A stretch of 41,520 nucleotides of DNA from an uncultured Christensenella sp. GTDB taxonomy: Bacteria; Bacillota; Clostridia; Christensenellales; UBA1242. The translations under genes and the position numbers were made by a program. The notes beneath the pieces were generated by a model. The model saw nothing but the letters and a program-made list of their open reading frames with translations. It searched no databases and was not told where the DNA came from. Numbering within the stretch: the first letter of the stretch is position 1; each line of letters opens with the position of its first letter. Positions 14,272 to 22,118 of this stretch are shown here, piece after piece. The stretch spans positions 1 to 41,520 of the forward strand of contig CAJTYR010000010.1 of the NCBI GenBank assembly GCA_910584295.1. The letters are read 5' to 3'.

Positions 14272-14722
14272 TAATGAATTTGAATTAGAAGTCACATTAA
14301 GAGGGGAAATTCAAAATTTTTATAATTCAGAAAAACAATATTTTTTAAAAAAATCACTTTTAAATCAGTACGAAATGGTTTTATATAAAATTTTAGAAGA
14401 AAACCTAGATAAAAAATATATTGTATTACCACAAATAAACCTTCAATCAATAATCGAAACAAACTCAAACAAAAGAAATAATGAATTATATAGGAATTTA
14501 GATTTTGTAATTTTTTATAGAGATAGTTTAAAACCAATCCTAGCAATAGAATTAAATGGACTATTACACAAAGAAGATAAATATGTAAAGTTAAGAGATG
14601 AAAGCATAAAGAGAATTTTAAATTCAGCAGGATTAAAACTCATCATAATTACAAGTGAAGAGTTAAGAACATTAAACATAATAGAAATTTTTAGTAAAAT
14701 CATTAGAAAATTAAAGGAGTAA
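14264..14722 (+). CDS. DUF2726-like / restriction-endonuclease-fold protein (152 aa)
   Basis: The core LDFVIFYRDSLKPILAIELNGLLHK followed by KYVKLRDESIKRILNSAGLKLIII resembles the DUF2726 type, in which a D...ExN pattern fits a PD-(D/E)xK nuclease-like fold. The ATG (14264) overlaps the repressor stop by 8 nt and is preceded by AAGGA. It is co-transcribed with the repressor and sits before the integrase. A nuclease or DNA-end role is possible; catalysis is not shown. Confidence 0.65.
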   Translation: MNNNEFELEVTLRGEIQNFYNSEKQYFLKKSLLNQYEMVLYKILEENLDKKYIVLPQINLQSIIETNSNKRNNELYRNLDFVIFYRDSLKPILAIELNGLLHKEDKYVKLRDESIKRILNSAGLKLIIITSEELRTLNIIEIFSKIIRKLKE

Positions 14723-14726
14723 ACTA

Positions 14727-14907
14727 ATGGACAACTACGAGAAAAAAACTTGATTTAATAGAACTTACTATAAAAGAAATAAAAATCTATAATCAAGCAA
14801 AAGAAAAAATATTAACAACACCTTTTGATATAAAACCATATATTAAAGAAATGTCAAAAAACAAAATTAAAAAATTAAAAAATCCTTCTGAAAATCAGGA
14901 GGAAACA
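14727..14907 (+). pseudogene. Frameshifted leader gene in frame with the integrase
   Basis: An ATG with a strong AAAGGAG site starts MDNYEKKT and stops at 14751-14753, right after an A7 run (14742-14748). With one A fewer, the frame reads LDLIELTIKEIKIYNQAKEK...PSENQEET and runs without a stop into the integrase. So a 60-residue N-terminal extension of the integrase would be made after a +1 shift. The integrase also has its own strong internal start. Slippage control, decay and sequence error are all possible. Confidence 0.5.
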
Positions 14908-15999
14908 ATGCAATACAATGGTATAAAAATTATAAAGCGAAATGATGGACGCTGGGAAGCAAAAAAGCAAATCAACGGAAATAGAATTTCAATTTGCAGA
15001 AACACACAACTTGAAGTTTATGAAGAGATTAAACGACTCTTCCCAAAAGAAACAGCAAGACAATCAAAAAATATGACATTACACCAATATATTGATTTTT
15101 GGTATAACACATACAAAGAGCCATTTTTGAAACACGAAAGAAAACAAACATATCAAACAATAATTAAATTACATATCAAAACAAACTTTCCAGATAAAGC
15201 AATAAGTTCATATACATTAAACGAAGTAAACTTAATTATTGCTAAAATGCCAAACACAAGACAAAAAGAAGATGCAACTCAATTTATAAGAAATATCTTC
15301 AAGATGGCATATAAAGATAAAAAGATTAAAGAAGATTTTCATGACGATATTATTAAATATCAACACAAAAGAGAAGAGGGAACAGCACTAACAACAACGC
15401 AAAGAAAAATAATAATTGAAAATGCAAGCAAGATACCAGGCGGAGAAATATTTATTTGCTATCTATTCACAGGTGGAAGAGCGAGTGAACTTATAGGACT
15501 AAACATTGACAAAGATACAACAAAAGACCTAATACATTTGAAAGGAACAAAAACTGATCTTGCAGATAGGTGGATTCCAATTCTAAAACCAGTAAAAACA
15601 ATTATTGAAAAAATCAAAACAAACAAAATAAACATCTTCAAGACATCATATTCAACATTAAAAAGAAAAGTAGAAGAATTAAGAAAACTTTGTAAATTTA
15701 ATTTTCAAATAAAGGATTTTAGAACAACATACGGAACAATGCTTGCAGAACAAGGAATACAACAAGAAATTATATCAAAATGGATGGGACATACAAACAC
15801 CAAAACAACAAGCAAATACTATATCAAAGTATTAAGCGAAAACGAACAAAATCAAGTAAAAAAATTCAATAATTACTTTGACGACACTTTTGACGACACT
15901 TTTTCAACAAAAAATAAAATATTAAAAAATAAATTGCTACAAATTGTATTAACAACATCAAGCAAAATACAAAATGTTGTTTTTACAATAAAAAAATGA
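14908..15999 (+). CDS. Tyrosine recombinase / phage integrase (363 aa)
   Basis: It integrates and excises the element at tRNA-Asn. The N-terminus (KIIKRNDGRWEAKKQINGNRIS) is an arm-binding/AP2-like domain, then a SAM-like core-binding domain (TLHQYIDFWYNTYKEPF). Catalytic residues are visible: Arg in FTGGRASEL, Lys in LKGTKTDLADRW, Lys-Asp-Phe-Arg at box II in place of the usual His-x-x-Arg, His in KWMGHTNTKTT, and the nucleophile Tyr in SKYYIKV. The start ATG 14908 has AGGAGG 7 nt upstream. Its 3' end carries the right arm-type repeats, encoding FDDTFDDTF. Confidence 0.93.
   Translation: MQYNGIKIIKRNDGRWEAKKQINGNRISICRNTQLEVYEEIKRLFPKETARQSKNMTLHQYIDFWYNTYKEPFLKHERKQTYQTIIKLHIKTNFPDKAISSYTLNEVNLIIAKMPNTRQKEDATQFIRNIFKMAYKDKKIKEDFHDDIIKYQHKREEGTALTTTQRKIIIENASKIPGGEIFICYLFTGGRASELIGLNIDKDTTKDLIHLKGTKTDLADRWIPILKPVKTIIEKIKTNKINIFKTSYSTLKRKVEELRKLCKFNFQIKDFRTTYGTMLAEQGIQQEIISKWMGHTNTKTTSKYYIKVLSENEQNQVKKFNNYFDDTFDDTFSTKNKILKNKLLQIVLTTSSKIQNVVFTIKK
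15877..15900 (+). repeat. Right arm-type integrase repeats
   Basis: Two perfect tandem copies of TTTGACGACACT lie at 15877-15888 and 15889-15900, inside the integrase reading frame. They match the left-end pair at 4914-4936 in sequence and orientation and lie 108 bp from attR. Confidence 0.7.
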
Positions 16000-16008
16000 C
16001 TCCGAAGT

Positions 16009-16056
16009 CGGCTGTTAACCGCAAGGTCGTAGGTTCGAATCCTATCTCCGGAGCCA
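16009..16056 (+). repeat. attR: original 3' end of tRNA-Asn
   Basis: This is identical over 48 bp to 4821-4868. It is only the 3' part of a tRNA and has no 5' half, so it is not a second tRNA gene. Confidence 0.95.
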
Positions 16057-16086
16057 GAGAAAAAACGACGCCCAGTGCTCGTTTTG

Positions 16087-16123
16087 AACAAGTCCAAAAG
16101 CATCGCCTTTGGGCTTGTTTTTT
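16087..16123 (+). terminator. Native tRNA-Asn terminator, displaced
   Basis: A long stem (AACAAGTCCAAAAG/CTTTGGGCTTGTT) is followed by TTTTTT. Before integration it lay about 30 bp downstream of the tRNA. Confidence 0.8.
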
Positions 16124-16130
16124 CTTTTAC

Positions 16131-16362
16131 TCCAAAACACGCATGGTGTTTTTGGGATCCCATGAACAAGAAAATAAATCAAATAACTCCTTTTTACTGC
16201 TTGCAGATTTTTTATTTTACCTTGCGGGCATCTTGAAAAGATGCGATTGCGTTGCAATCTTAACAGCTGCAGGCTAAAGGCAAAGCGAAACAAATGTAGT
16301 TTGGATTAAACCGCAAGCTCTTACTAATTTGAAAAACATTTCAAATTTTATTATAAAACATG
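16131..16362. other. Gene-free stretch with inverted repeats
   Basis: No credible gene is present. Visible structure: CCAAAACAC/GTGTTTTTGG around 16132-16155, and two adjacent perfect hairpins with GAA or GTT loops, GCATCTT/AAGATGC (16228-16244) and GATTGC/GCAATC (16245-16259). They may be remnants of a small palindromic repeat. Confidence 0.5.
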
Positions 16363-16391
16363 TTGACAAGTGATATTTGTCGTGTTATATT
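16363..16391 (+). promoter_or_regulatory. Promoter of leader peptide and ABC exporter
   Basis: Exact TTGACA (16363-16368) and TATATT (16386-16391) are 17 bp apart. The leader to the ABC gene is about 175 nt and contains a small ORF. Confidence 0.8.
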
Positions 16392-16437
16392 GATTTTGTC
16401 GATGAAAAAACAAATTTTTAAGAAAGGAGACCCAAAA

Positions 16438-16506
16438 ATGGTAAAAAATTTGACTTATATATCAAAACTTAATAATTTTTGCCATTCGAATGGTTCTTCA
16501 TCTTAA
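16438..16506 (+). CDS. 22-aa leader peptide before the ABC exporter
   Basis: MVKNLTYISKLNNFCHSNGS ends in two more serines and TAA. It has a strong AAAGGAG site and lies between the promoter and the ABC exporter. A perfect 12-bp palindrome (CCATTCGAATGG, 16482-16493) lies inside it, and CTTCGTA occurs twice downstream (16511 and about 16543). It could be a regulatory leader sensing translation stalling, or a small exported peptide. No standard bacteriocin double-glycine leader is seen. Confidence 0.5.
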   Translation: MVKNLTYISKLNNFCHSNGSSS

Positions 16507-16574
16507 GGCTTCGTAGTTTTTGCTTTAAAATCTCAAGCACCTTCGTATGACATTTAAAACGGAGGTGTTTTATT

Positions 16575-18419
16575 ATGATGGATAAGAGAAAGGAAAGACA
16601 AATGCGGAAAAAGGAAAAGAAACAGAGACCAAACATTGCACAATATTTGAGGAGATATAAATTGTGGATCTTCTTATATGCCTTTTTCTATGTGATTGCC
16701 AGCGTGGGAGATGTATTCTTTACAATTCTTCTTGCAAGGTCGGTTGAACTTATCACAGTTGCGAAATATAAAAACGCAATAATTACTGTTGCAATTGTGA
16801 TTGGAATAAACATTGTTCAGCGTGTTTGTTGGTATCTTTGCAGTTACATATATTATAAGAAAGCAAACAAGATCATGTCAGAACTTAACCTTGATCTTGC
16901 AAAGCAGGCGTTTAAACTTAATTCAAAGACTTTCAATGACCATGACACTGGCACATTTGTGCAAAGAATTGTGGATGACCCAGCGAGAATTGTTGATAGT
17001 CTTGCCACTGTGATTGATGTTGTGATGAACATGGCGACAACAATTGTTATGTTCATCTACATCGCAACGCTCAATGTGTATGTCTCAATTGCGTTTGTTG
17101 GAATTGTCATTATCGCATTTGTTATTGAGTATTACAGAGTTAAATTTAGAAGAAAGCATAGAGGGATTGTCAGAAAAAAGAACGACAAAGTTAATTCGCT
17201 TACAACAGAAATTGTGCGCAGTGAGAAAGATATTAAATCTCTTGGACTTGAGGAAAAGTTGAGTGAAGTTTCCAAAGAAAACTATGAGGATTATCGCAGG
17301 GCAAGATATAAACTTGACATGACAGGAACAAATCTTGGAAGTGCAAGAAATGCCATCATAGGCATTGGAACTCTCCTCACTCTCATTTTGGGAATTTATC
17401 TGAGAGAACTTGGTCTTATCACTCTTGCAACCTATATGATTATCTATTCAAACCGTGGTTCGGTTTGGGATTTGGTTTGGAACATTGGACAACTTACCAA
17501 CTTAATTGTTGACATAAGAGTTTCGCATGATAGAATGTTTTCACTCTATGACGAACACGAATTCGTGACAGAAAAGTTTGGTGAAAAATCTATTGACAAT
17601 GTTATCGGAGAAATTGAATTTAAAAATGTTTCATACACTTTCAGAGAATATGAATTTAAGAGGAAACAGAAAAAAGCAAGAAAGGGAAAAGAGGGAAAAA
17701 TTGATTATAGTGTGCCAGCGGAGAAAAACTTGGTCAGTGAAAATCGCATATTTAAAGATTTGTCCTTTAAGATAACTCCAAATACAACGGTTGCATTTGT
17801 TGGAAAGAGTGGTAGTGGAAAATCCACAATTTTGAATTTGATGTCAAAAATGTATGTGGTGGACGATGGAGAAGTCTTGATTGACAATGTCAACATTAAT
17901 GACCTTGATAAACAAACTTTGAGAAGAACAATTTCTCTTGTTAACCAATTTCCATATATTTTTGACATGACAATTAAAGAGAATCTGCTTTTGGCGAAAG
18001 GGGATGCAACAGAGGAAGAAATTGCCGATGCTGTTGAGAAGGCGTCACTTAAAGAGTTTGTTGATACTTTGCCAAAAGGCATCGATACAAGAGTTGGAGA
18101 AAGTGGCATCAAACTTTCAGGGGGACAGAAGCAAAGGCTTGCAATTGCAAGGGCGCTTCTTCGAAATTCTCCAATTATAATTTTTGATGAAAGTACTTCA
18201 AGCCTTGATAACTTTGCTCAAGAAGAAGTTAAAAAGAGCATTGATGGGCTTAAAGGAAAGAGCACAATTGTCATTGTTGCTCACAGACTTTCAACAATCA
18301 AAAATGTTGACAAGATTTTCTTCCTTGAAAATGGTGAAATAGTGGACGAAGGCTCATTTGAATCGCTCTTTAAGAAAAATAAGAATTTCAAAGCAATGTT
18401 TTTGGCCGAGAATATATAA
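16575..18419 (+). CDS. ABC exporter, fused membrane and ATPase domains (614 aa)
   Basis: This is a half-transporter of the multidrug/lipid exporter type working as a dimer in the membrane. The N-terminal domain (residues about 25-330) has six hydrophobic spans. The ATPase has Walker A GKSGSGKST (about 410-418), the signature LSGGQKQR (about 512), Walker B IIIFDEST and H-loop VAHRLST. A Lys-rich insertion (REYEFKRKQKKARKGKEGK) interrupts the start of the ATPase domain, which is unusual. There is no C39 peptidase domain, so it does not process peptides itself. Start ATG 16575 follows GGAGGT; ATG 16578 is also possible. Substrate unknown. Confidence 0.93.
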   Translation: MMDKRKERQMRKKEKKQRPNIAQYLRRYKLWIFLYAFFYVIASVGDVFFTILLARSVELITVAKYKNAIITVAIVIGINIVQRVCWYLCSYIYYKKANKIMSELNLDLAKQAFKLNSKTFNDHDTGTFVQRIVDDPARIVDSLATVIDVVMNMATTIVMFIYIATLNVYVSIAFVGIVIIAFVIEYYRVKFRRKHRGIVRKKNDKVNSLTTEIVRSEKDIKSLGLEEKLSEVSKENYEDYRRARYKLDMTGTNLGSARNAIIGIGTLLTLILGIYLRELGLITLATYMIIYSNRGSVWDLVWNIGQLTNLIVDIRVSHDRMFSLYDEHEFVTEKFGEKSIDNVIGEIEFKNVSYTFREYEFKRKQKKARKGKEGKIDYSVPAEKNLVSENRIFKDLSFKITPNTTVAFVGKSGSGKSTILNLMSKMYVVDDGEVLIDNVNINDLDKQTLRRTISLVNQFPYIFDMTIKENLLLAKGDATEEEIADAVEKASLKEFVDTLPKGIDTRVGESGIKLSGGQKQRLAIARALLRNSPIIIFDESTSSLDNFAQEEVKKSIDGLKGKSTIVIVAHRLSTIKNVDKIFFLENGEIVDEGSFESLFKKNKNFKAMFLAENI

Positions 18420-18424
18420 AGATT

Positions 18425-18453
18425 AAAACAAGCGAGAATATCGCTTGTTTTTT
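18425..18453 (+). terminator. Terminator after ABC exporter
   Basis: An 11-bp stem AAAACAAGCGA/TCGCTTGTTTT with a 5-nt loop runs into a T-run. Confidence 0.85.
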
Positions 18454-18535
18454 ATTTATTTTGAATTTTTTTGAGCAAAAAAAGCCCATAAATTGACTAT
18501 TTTTTCGCTTTTTTTAACTATTTTTTGGAAACATC

Positions 18536-18563
18536 TTGACAAAATCCCCCCCCCGTGTATAAT
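18536..18563 (+). promoter_or_regulatory. Promoter with a C9 tract in its spacer (likely phase-variable)
   Basis: Exact TTGACA (18536-18541) and exact TATAAT (18558-18563) are separated by only 16 bp, and 9 of those are a C-run (18546-18554). One extra C would give the ideal 17 bp. A stable leader hairpin AAGGGC-GAA-GCCCTT (18574-18588) follows. Confidence 0.75.
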
Positions 18564-18604
18564 AGAGGATGTAAAGGGCGAAGCCCTTAAAAATAGGAGG
18601 GAAA

Positions 18605-19519
18605 ATGGATATTAAAGAATATTTTGAGGAGAGAATCTCAAAAAGAGAGACAGAGCTTGAAGAAATAAGATTAAGAAGAGAAAAGGAAATTACGCAAATA
18701 GGATTCGATAGAGAGGATATAAGAGTAAGTCCTTTAGTTCCAGAAAAAACAGATACCCTTGAGAAACTTAAAGCTGCAAATGGTCGACAGGTCAAAGTTT
18801 ATTCAAATGGTTGGAATAGCACTGGAACGCTTGATTTTGATGGCAGAATAAATGTTGATGGAACAAGTTATCCTGTTATCGGCAGTGCTGGTTCTGAAGT
18901 TTTGAAAGTTGTTGATCTTGAAACAAATGAGCTTATTTTTGAAAACAAATATGTATTCAGATCTACAGTTTATCAAACAGCAATGCTTTTGGGTAGACAA
19001 GCTGGTCTGGAAGAAGCGCAAGCAAGAATTGATTCTGAAAGACGTTCAATTCAATTTTGGGAGAAAGATTTGCAAGACTTGAAAGATGGTTATGCAAAAG
19101 TGCCAGAGTATATTGAAAAGGGTAATAAACTTATTTATCCACAACGCAAAGAGGAATGGGAGAAATGTGTTTGTACAAGACTTTCAGACCTTTATAGTGG
19201 TATGGACCTTGACAACGCTCTTCAAATTATGGAAGCGCTTGATAACGGAGTAACTGTAGAAGAAGCTGGAAAACTTGTGGACGATGGACACTCTGGAATG
19301 AGTTATGGCGTGACAATGTCAATCGTTTTGACATTCTCAAAGAGAGGCGTTGAATTCTGCAAAGCTATGAATAGTGATTATAAATATGATCTTGAGCATG
19401 ATTCAGAAAGAGCTGCAAAATGGGAGGCTAGATTTGCAGAAGTTGATGCACAAAATCAACAATATGCAAAAGCTGAAAAAGGCAATGATGGAAAAGGCGA
19501 AGATGGCGGAAAGAAATAA
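18605..19519 (+). CDS. Hypothetical protein under a C-tract promoter (304 aa)
   Basis: I do not recognise the family. It has a charged N-terminal coiled-coil-like segment (EERISKRETELEEIRLRREKE), a central beta-like part (RQVKVYSNGWNSTGTLDFDG...YPVIGSAG), a second coiled segment (EEAQARIDSERRSIQFWEKDLQDLKDGY), a helical region with YSGMDLDNALQIMEALDNGVTVEEAGKLVDDG, and a Lys/Gly/Asp-rich tail. There is no signal peptide or membrane span. GGAGGG lies just before the ATG. It is monocistronic with its own terminator; the promoter suggests on/off control between cells. Confidence 0.85.
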   Translation: MDIKEYFEERISKRETELEEIRLRREKEITQIGFDREDIRVSPLVPEKTDTLEKLKAANGRQVKVYSNGWNSTGTLDFDGRINVDGTSYPVIGSAGSEVLKVVDLETNELIFENKYVFRSTVYQTAMLLGRQAGLEEAQARIDSERRSIQFWEKDLQDLKDGYAKVPEYIEKGNKLIYPQRKEEWEKCVCTRLSDLYSGMDLDNALQIMEALDNGVTVEEAGKLVDDGHSGMSYGVTMSIVLTFSKRGVEFCKAMNSDYKYDLEHDSERAAKWEARFAEVDAQNQQYAKAEKGNDGKGEDGGKK

Positions 19520-19530
19520 ACTAAAACTAT

Positions 19531-19557
19531 AAAAACTTGGGGTGACCCAAGTTTTTT
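19531..19557 (+). terminator. Terminator after the 18605 gene
   Basis: The stem CTTGGG/CCCAAG around GTGA is flanked by A5 and T6. Confidence 0.9.
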
Positions 19558-19568
19558 ATTTGAAAAAG

Positions 19569-19597
19569 TTGTGAAAGAAAATTCTTTTTGTTATAAT
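19569..19597 (+). promoter_or_regulatory. Promoter of the YitT-family gene
   Basis: TTGTGA (19569-19574) and TATAAT (19592-19597) have 17-bp spacing. Confidence 0.65.
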
Positions 19598-19629
19598 CAT
19601 GTCGTATTATTTTTACAGAGGAAAAAATT

Positions 19630-20754
19630 ATGTATATAAATGTCAATAAGAAATGGCAACCAATTCTTGACGGAGCAATGATTGTCATTGGTTGCTTTGT
19701 TATGGGTTTTGCCTTTTCGGTTTTCTTTGAGCCAAACAACATTTCAACTGGTGGGTTTTCAGGAATTGCGATGATGATCAATTCTCTTCTTCACAAAGTC
19801 GGTGTCAAATTTATAAATTCTTCAATTATCTATCTTGTGATGAACCTTATTCTTTATCTCATTGCGGTTAAATCTCTTGGAAAGCGTTTTGCAATCACAG
19901 CACTTCTTGGAATTGCGTCTTTTTCTGGGGCAATGCAAATTTTTGCACTCATTCCAAAGTTTGCTGATTTTGATTTGATTGTTTCAGCCATTTTTGGTGG
20001 AGTTATGTTGGGCTTTGGAGTTGGTCTTGTTGTACGTTTTGGAGGTTCGACAGGTGGAAGCGACATGATTGCTTGCATGGTGAGAAAAAGACGTCCAAAA
20101 GCACATGTTGGAAGAATTGTTGTTTGCATTGATGTTTTGGTTGTTGCGGCGACCCTTGTTGTCTATAAAAATGGTGTTGAACTTTTACCTTACACAATCA
20201 TTGCTCTTGCAATAAATTCGTTTATGGTGGATTATGTCATTGATGGCTATAAGCAAGCAAAAGCATACACAATCATCACAAACCATCCTAAAGAGGTGTC
20301 AGAGGCAATTCGAGATAATCTTTATCGAAGTTGCACCATAAGTGATGTGAAGGGCATGATGGATGATTCAGAGAAAAAATGCCTTGTTTGTTTGATTGGA
20401 AAATATCAAGCAGGAACCATGAAACAAGTTATTTCTGAGGTTGACCCAAAAGCTTTTGTTTACGCTGTGCCAGTGCATGAAATCATAGGTGAGTGGAGAT
20501 CTGACAGCCAGATAAGAGAAATTGGACACAAAAGTGCAAAAAACACTGAAGAAAAAACTGCAAAAAAGAAGTTTGCAAAGCAAAATGAAAAATTGGAGGT
20601 TGCATCTTCAGAGGGAATTGAAACAATTGTTACAAGCTTGGAAAAGGTTCAAGCTGAAAAGATGTCAGAAAACAAGAAGAAAGGAAAGGCTTCCAAGAGT
20701 ATGAAACCTGGAAAGAAGAAAGAGCCTTCATCACAAACAGAAGAAAAAAAGTAA
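19630..20754 (+). CDS. YitT-family membrane protein with Lys-rich C-terminal extension (374 aa)
   Basis: The layout is that of YitT/DUF161 proteins: about five membrane spans (residues 12-205) including FFEPNNISTGGFSGIAMMIN and GFGVGLVVRFGGSTGGSDMIA, then a cytosolic DUF2179 domain (AKAYTIITNHPKEVSEAIRD...GKYQAGTMKQVISEVDPKAFVY). The family is widespread in Firmicutes and its transport function is unclear. The last about 85 residues are a Lys/Glu-rich tail not typical of the family. The ATG at 19630 has AGAGGA upstream. Confidence 0.9.
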   Translation: MYINVNKKWQPILDGAMIVIGCFVMGFAFSVFFEPNNISTGGFSGIAMMINSLLHKVGVKFINSSIIYLVMNLILYLIAVKSLGKRFAITALLGIASFSGAMQIFALIPKFADFDLIVSAIFGGVMLGFGVGLVVRFGGSTGGSDMIACMVRKRRPKAHVGRIVVCIDVLVVAATLVVYKNGVELLPYTIIALAINSFMVDYVIDGYKQAKAYTIITNHPKEVSEAIRDNLYRSCTISDVKGMMDDSEKKCLVCLIGKYQAGTMKQVISEVDPKAFVYAVPVHEIIGEWRSDSQIREIGHKSAKNTEEKTAKKKFAKQNEKLEVASSEGIETIVTSLEKVQAEKMSENKKKGKASKSMKPGKKKEPSSQTEEKK

Positions 20755-20773
20755 GCAATATGCTTACTTTTTA
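20749..20773. terminator. Terminator between YitT gene and glycosyltransferase
   Basis: The stem AGTAAGC/GCTTACT is followed by TTTTT on the plus strand and flanked by an A-run on the left, so it can also serve the convergent gene. Confidence 0.8.
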
Positions 20774-20782
20774 TTTTTGTTT

Positions 20783-21919
20783 TTAGATTTTTTTTGATGC
20801 ATCAAAAAGCATTTGTTCCATTTTATTCATGCACTCATCAAGGTCAAATTTGTTTGCATTTTCATAATATTTTTGTTCACAAATTTTCTTTTCCTTGGGA
20901 TTGTCCAACCAAAAATCAATCACCTTTGCAAGGTCTTTTGGGTCTCGCTTTTTGAAAATGCAACGCTCATCAACAGCAAATTCTTTTGTGGCAGAAAGTT
21001 TTGAGTTTGAAACTATGGTGAGTTTTCCACATGCAACTGCTTCAAGACAGGCTATTCCTTCAAGTTCAACATCAGCAGGGTGAACATAGAGGTCGCAATA
21101 ATTGAGAGCGTCGATGATTTCTTCTCGTGGAAAAACTTTCAAAATTGGTTGAATTGGAAGTTTTTTTGAAAGCTTTTTATATTGTTTTTCCTTTGGGCCA
21201 AGTCCAGCCAAGATTATTTGAATTTTATCTTTGTATTTTGATTGTGCAACTGCCTTTATGAGTGTGTCTTGAGATTTCTCTCTTCCATATCTTCTAGTTG
21301 AGAGGATGACGATTTTGTCTTTCAATTCCTCAGGTTTTGGAACATCTCTTTTTTTGACATAGTTATGCACGCCATTTGATATGACATAACCATTTGTGAT
21401 TTTTTTGACATTAGTTTCAAAAACGCCTCTGATGAAGTCAGTTGGATAGTGAATTGCACTGCAATAACGATATAAGTGGTTATAGATATATTTATAAACG
21501 GCATAGTTTGCCAACCACAATTTGTCCAGTTTGAGATGTGAGGTTAAGTTTTCCGCTTGCATGTGAAAACCGGCTGTGATTGGAATGTCCATCTTTTTCG
21601 CAATTTTTGCAGTGGCAAGTCCCAGTCCAAGTGGAACTATGATATGAACAACATCTGCACCAAGCAGTGCTTGCTTAATTATTCTTTTGTCTGGCTTTGC
21701 GAGTGATACTCCAACTTTTTTGACATAGTCATTGAGAGGCTTTCCGAAATTGTGGACTGGCACAACAAAATAGCCTTCTTTTCCCATCATATCAATTTCA
21801 GGACAAAGAACTCTCACTTCGTGACCTTTTTCTTTTAAAGAATTGATTAAATTTCGTGCGGCGACAACAGTGCCATTTGTTTCAGCACCCAAAACATCGC
21901 AGACGACGGTTATGACCAT
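20783..21919 (-). CDS. Glycosyltransferase family 4 (378 aa)
   Basis: This GT-B fold enzyme transfers a sugar from a nucleotide donor, probably to a glycolipid or cell-surface glycan. The N-terminal Rossmann half starts MVITVVCDVLGAETNGTV and contains HEVRVLCPE and ADVVHIIVPLG. The C-terminal donor half has VILSTRRYGREKSQDTLIKA and the acidic motif ELEGIACLEAVACGKL, with glutamates spaced as in the EX7E signature. A GAGGAGAG site precedes the ATG. The close relatives I recall are membrane diacylglycerol glucosyltransferases, but acceptor specificity cannot be read here. Confidence 0.88.
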   Translation of the reverse strand: MVITVVCDVLGAETNGTVVAARNLINSLKEKGHEVRVLCPEIDMMGKEGYFVVPVHNFGKPLNDYVKKVGVSLAKPDKRIIKQALLGADVVHIIVPLGLGLATAKIAKKMDIPITAGFHMQAENLTSHLKLDKLWLANYAVYKYIYNHLYRYCSAIHYPTDFIRGVFETNVKKITNGYVISNGVHNYVKKRDVPKPEELKDKIVILSTRRYGREKSQDTLIKAVAQSKYKDKIQIILAGLGPKEKQYKKLSKKLPIQPILKVFPREEIIDALNYCDLYVHPADVELEGIACLEAVACGKLTIVSNSKLSATKEFAVDERCIFKKRDPKDLAKVIDFWLDNPKEKKICEQKYYENANKFDLDECMNKMEQMLFDASKKI

Positions 21920-21952
21920 AAAAATCTCTCCTCTTCTAATTTTTCTTTTTTT

Positions 21953-21981
21953 ATTATAAAAAAATGGAAAGGTTTTGTAAA
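21953..21981 (-). promoter_or_regulatory. Promoter of glycosyltransferase
   Basis: Minus-strand TTTACA (21981-21976) and TATAAT (21958-21953) have 17-bp spacing. Confidence 0.65.
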
Positions 21982-22103
21982 ATAAATAAATAAATTTTTG
22001 AAATTTTTAATGCATGGGTTAATTCATAAATTTTTCAGTGCTGTTTATTATTTTATTTTCAAAAGAAATTTTGATAAAAAACAATAGATATGTGCGTTTT
22101 TTA

Positions 22104-22112
22104 TGTTATAAT
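22104..22112 (+). promoter_or_regulatory. Extended -10 promoter of the Nudix gene, leaderless
   Basis: TGTTATAAT is an extended -10 element with no good -35 at 17 bp. The expected start coincides with the ATG at 22119, and no Shine-Dalgarno is visible. Confidence 0.55.
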
Positions 22113-22118
22113 ACAATT

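Larger units (their letters stand above)
4821..16056. mobile_element. Integrated filamentous-phage-like (inovirus-type) element
   Basis: About 11.2 kb lie between perfect 48-bp att repeats. The set comprises an HUH Rep, a Zot-like ATPase, an SSB-like small protein, a small membrane protein followed by a terminator, two large envelope-type proteins, an XRE repressor with divergent promoters, and a tyrosine integrase. This combination, with Zot next to coat-type genes, is the hallmark of inoviruses; tailed-phage capsid, portal and terminase genes are absent. Base composition is visibly more AT-rich than the flanks. Structural genes read leftward while repressor and integrase read rightward. I infer an inovirus-type prophage; a related non-virion plasmid-like element remains possible. 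Confidence 0.85.

Noticed and set aside
16009..16056. Second tRNA-Asn gene
   Set aside because: Only the 3' 48 nt of the tRNA are present; it is the attR repeat.
4876..16060. Integrative conjugative element instead of phage
   Set aside because: No relaxase of conjugative type, coupling protein or type IV secretion genes were seen; Zot plus coat-type genes fit an inovirus better.
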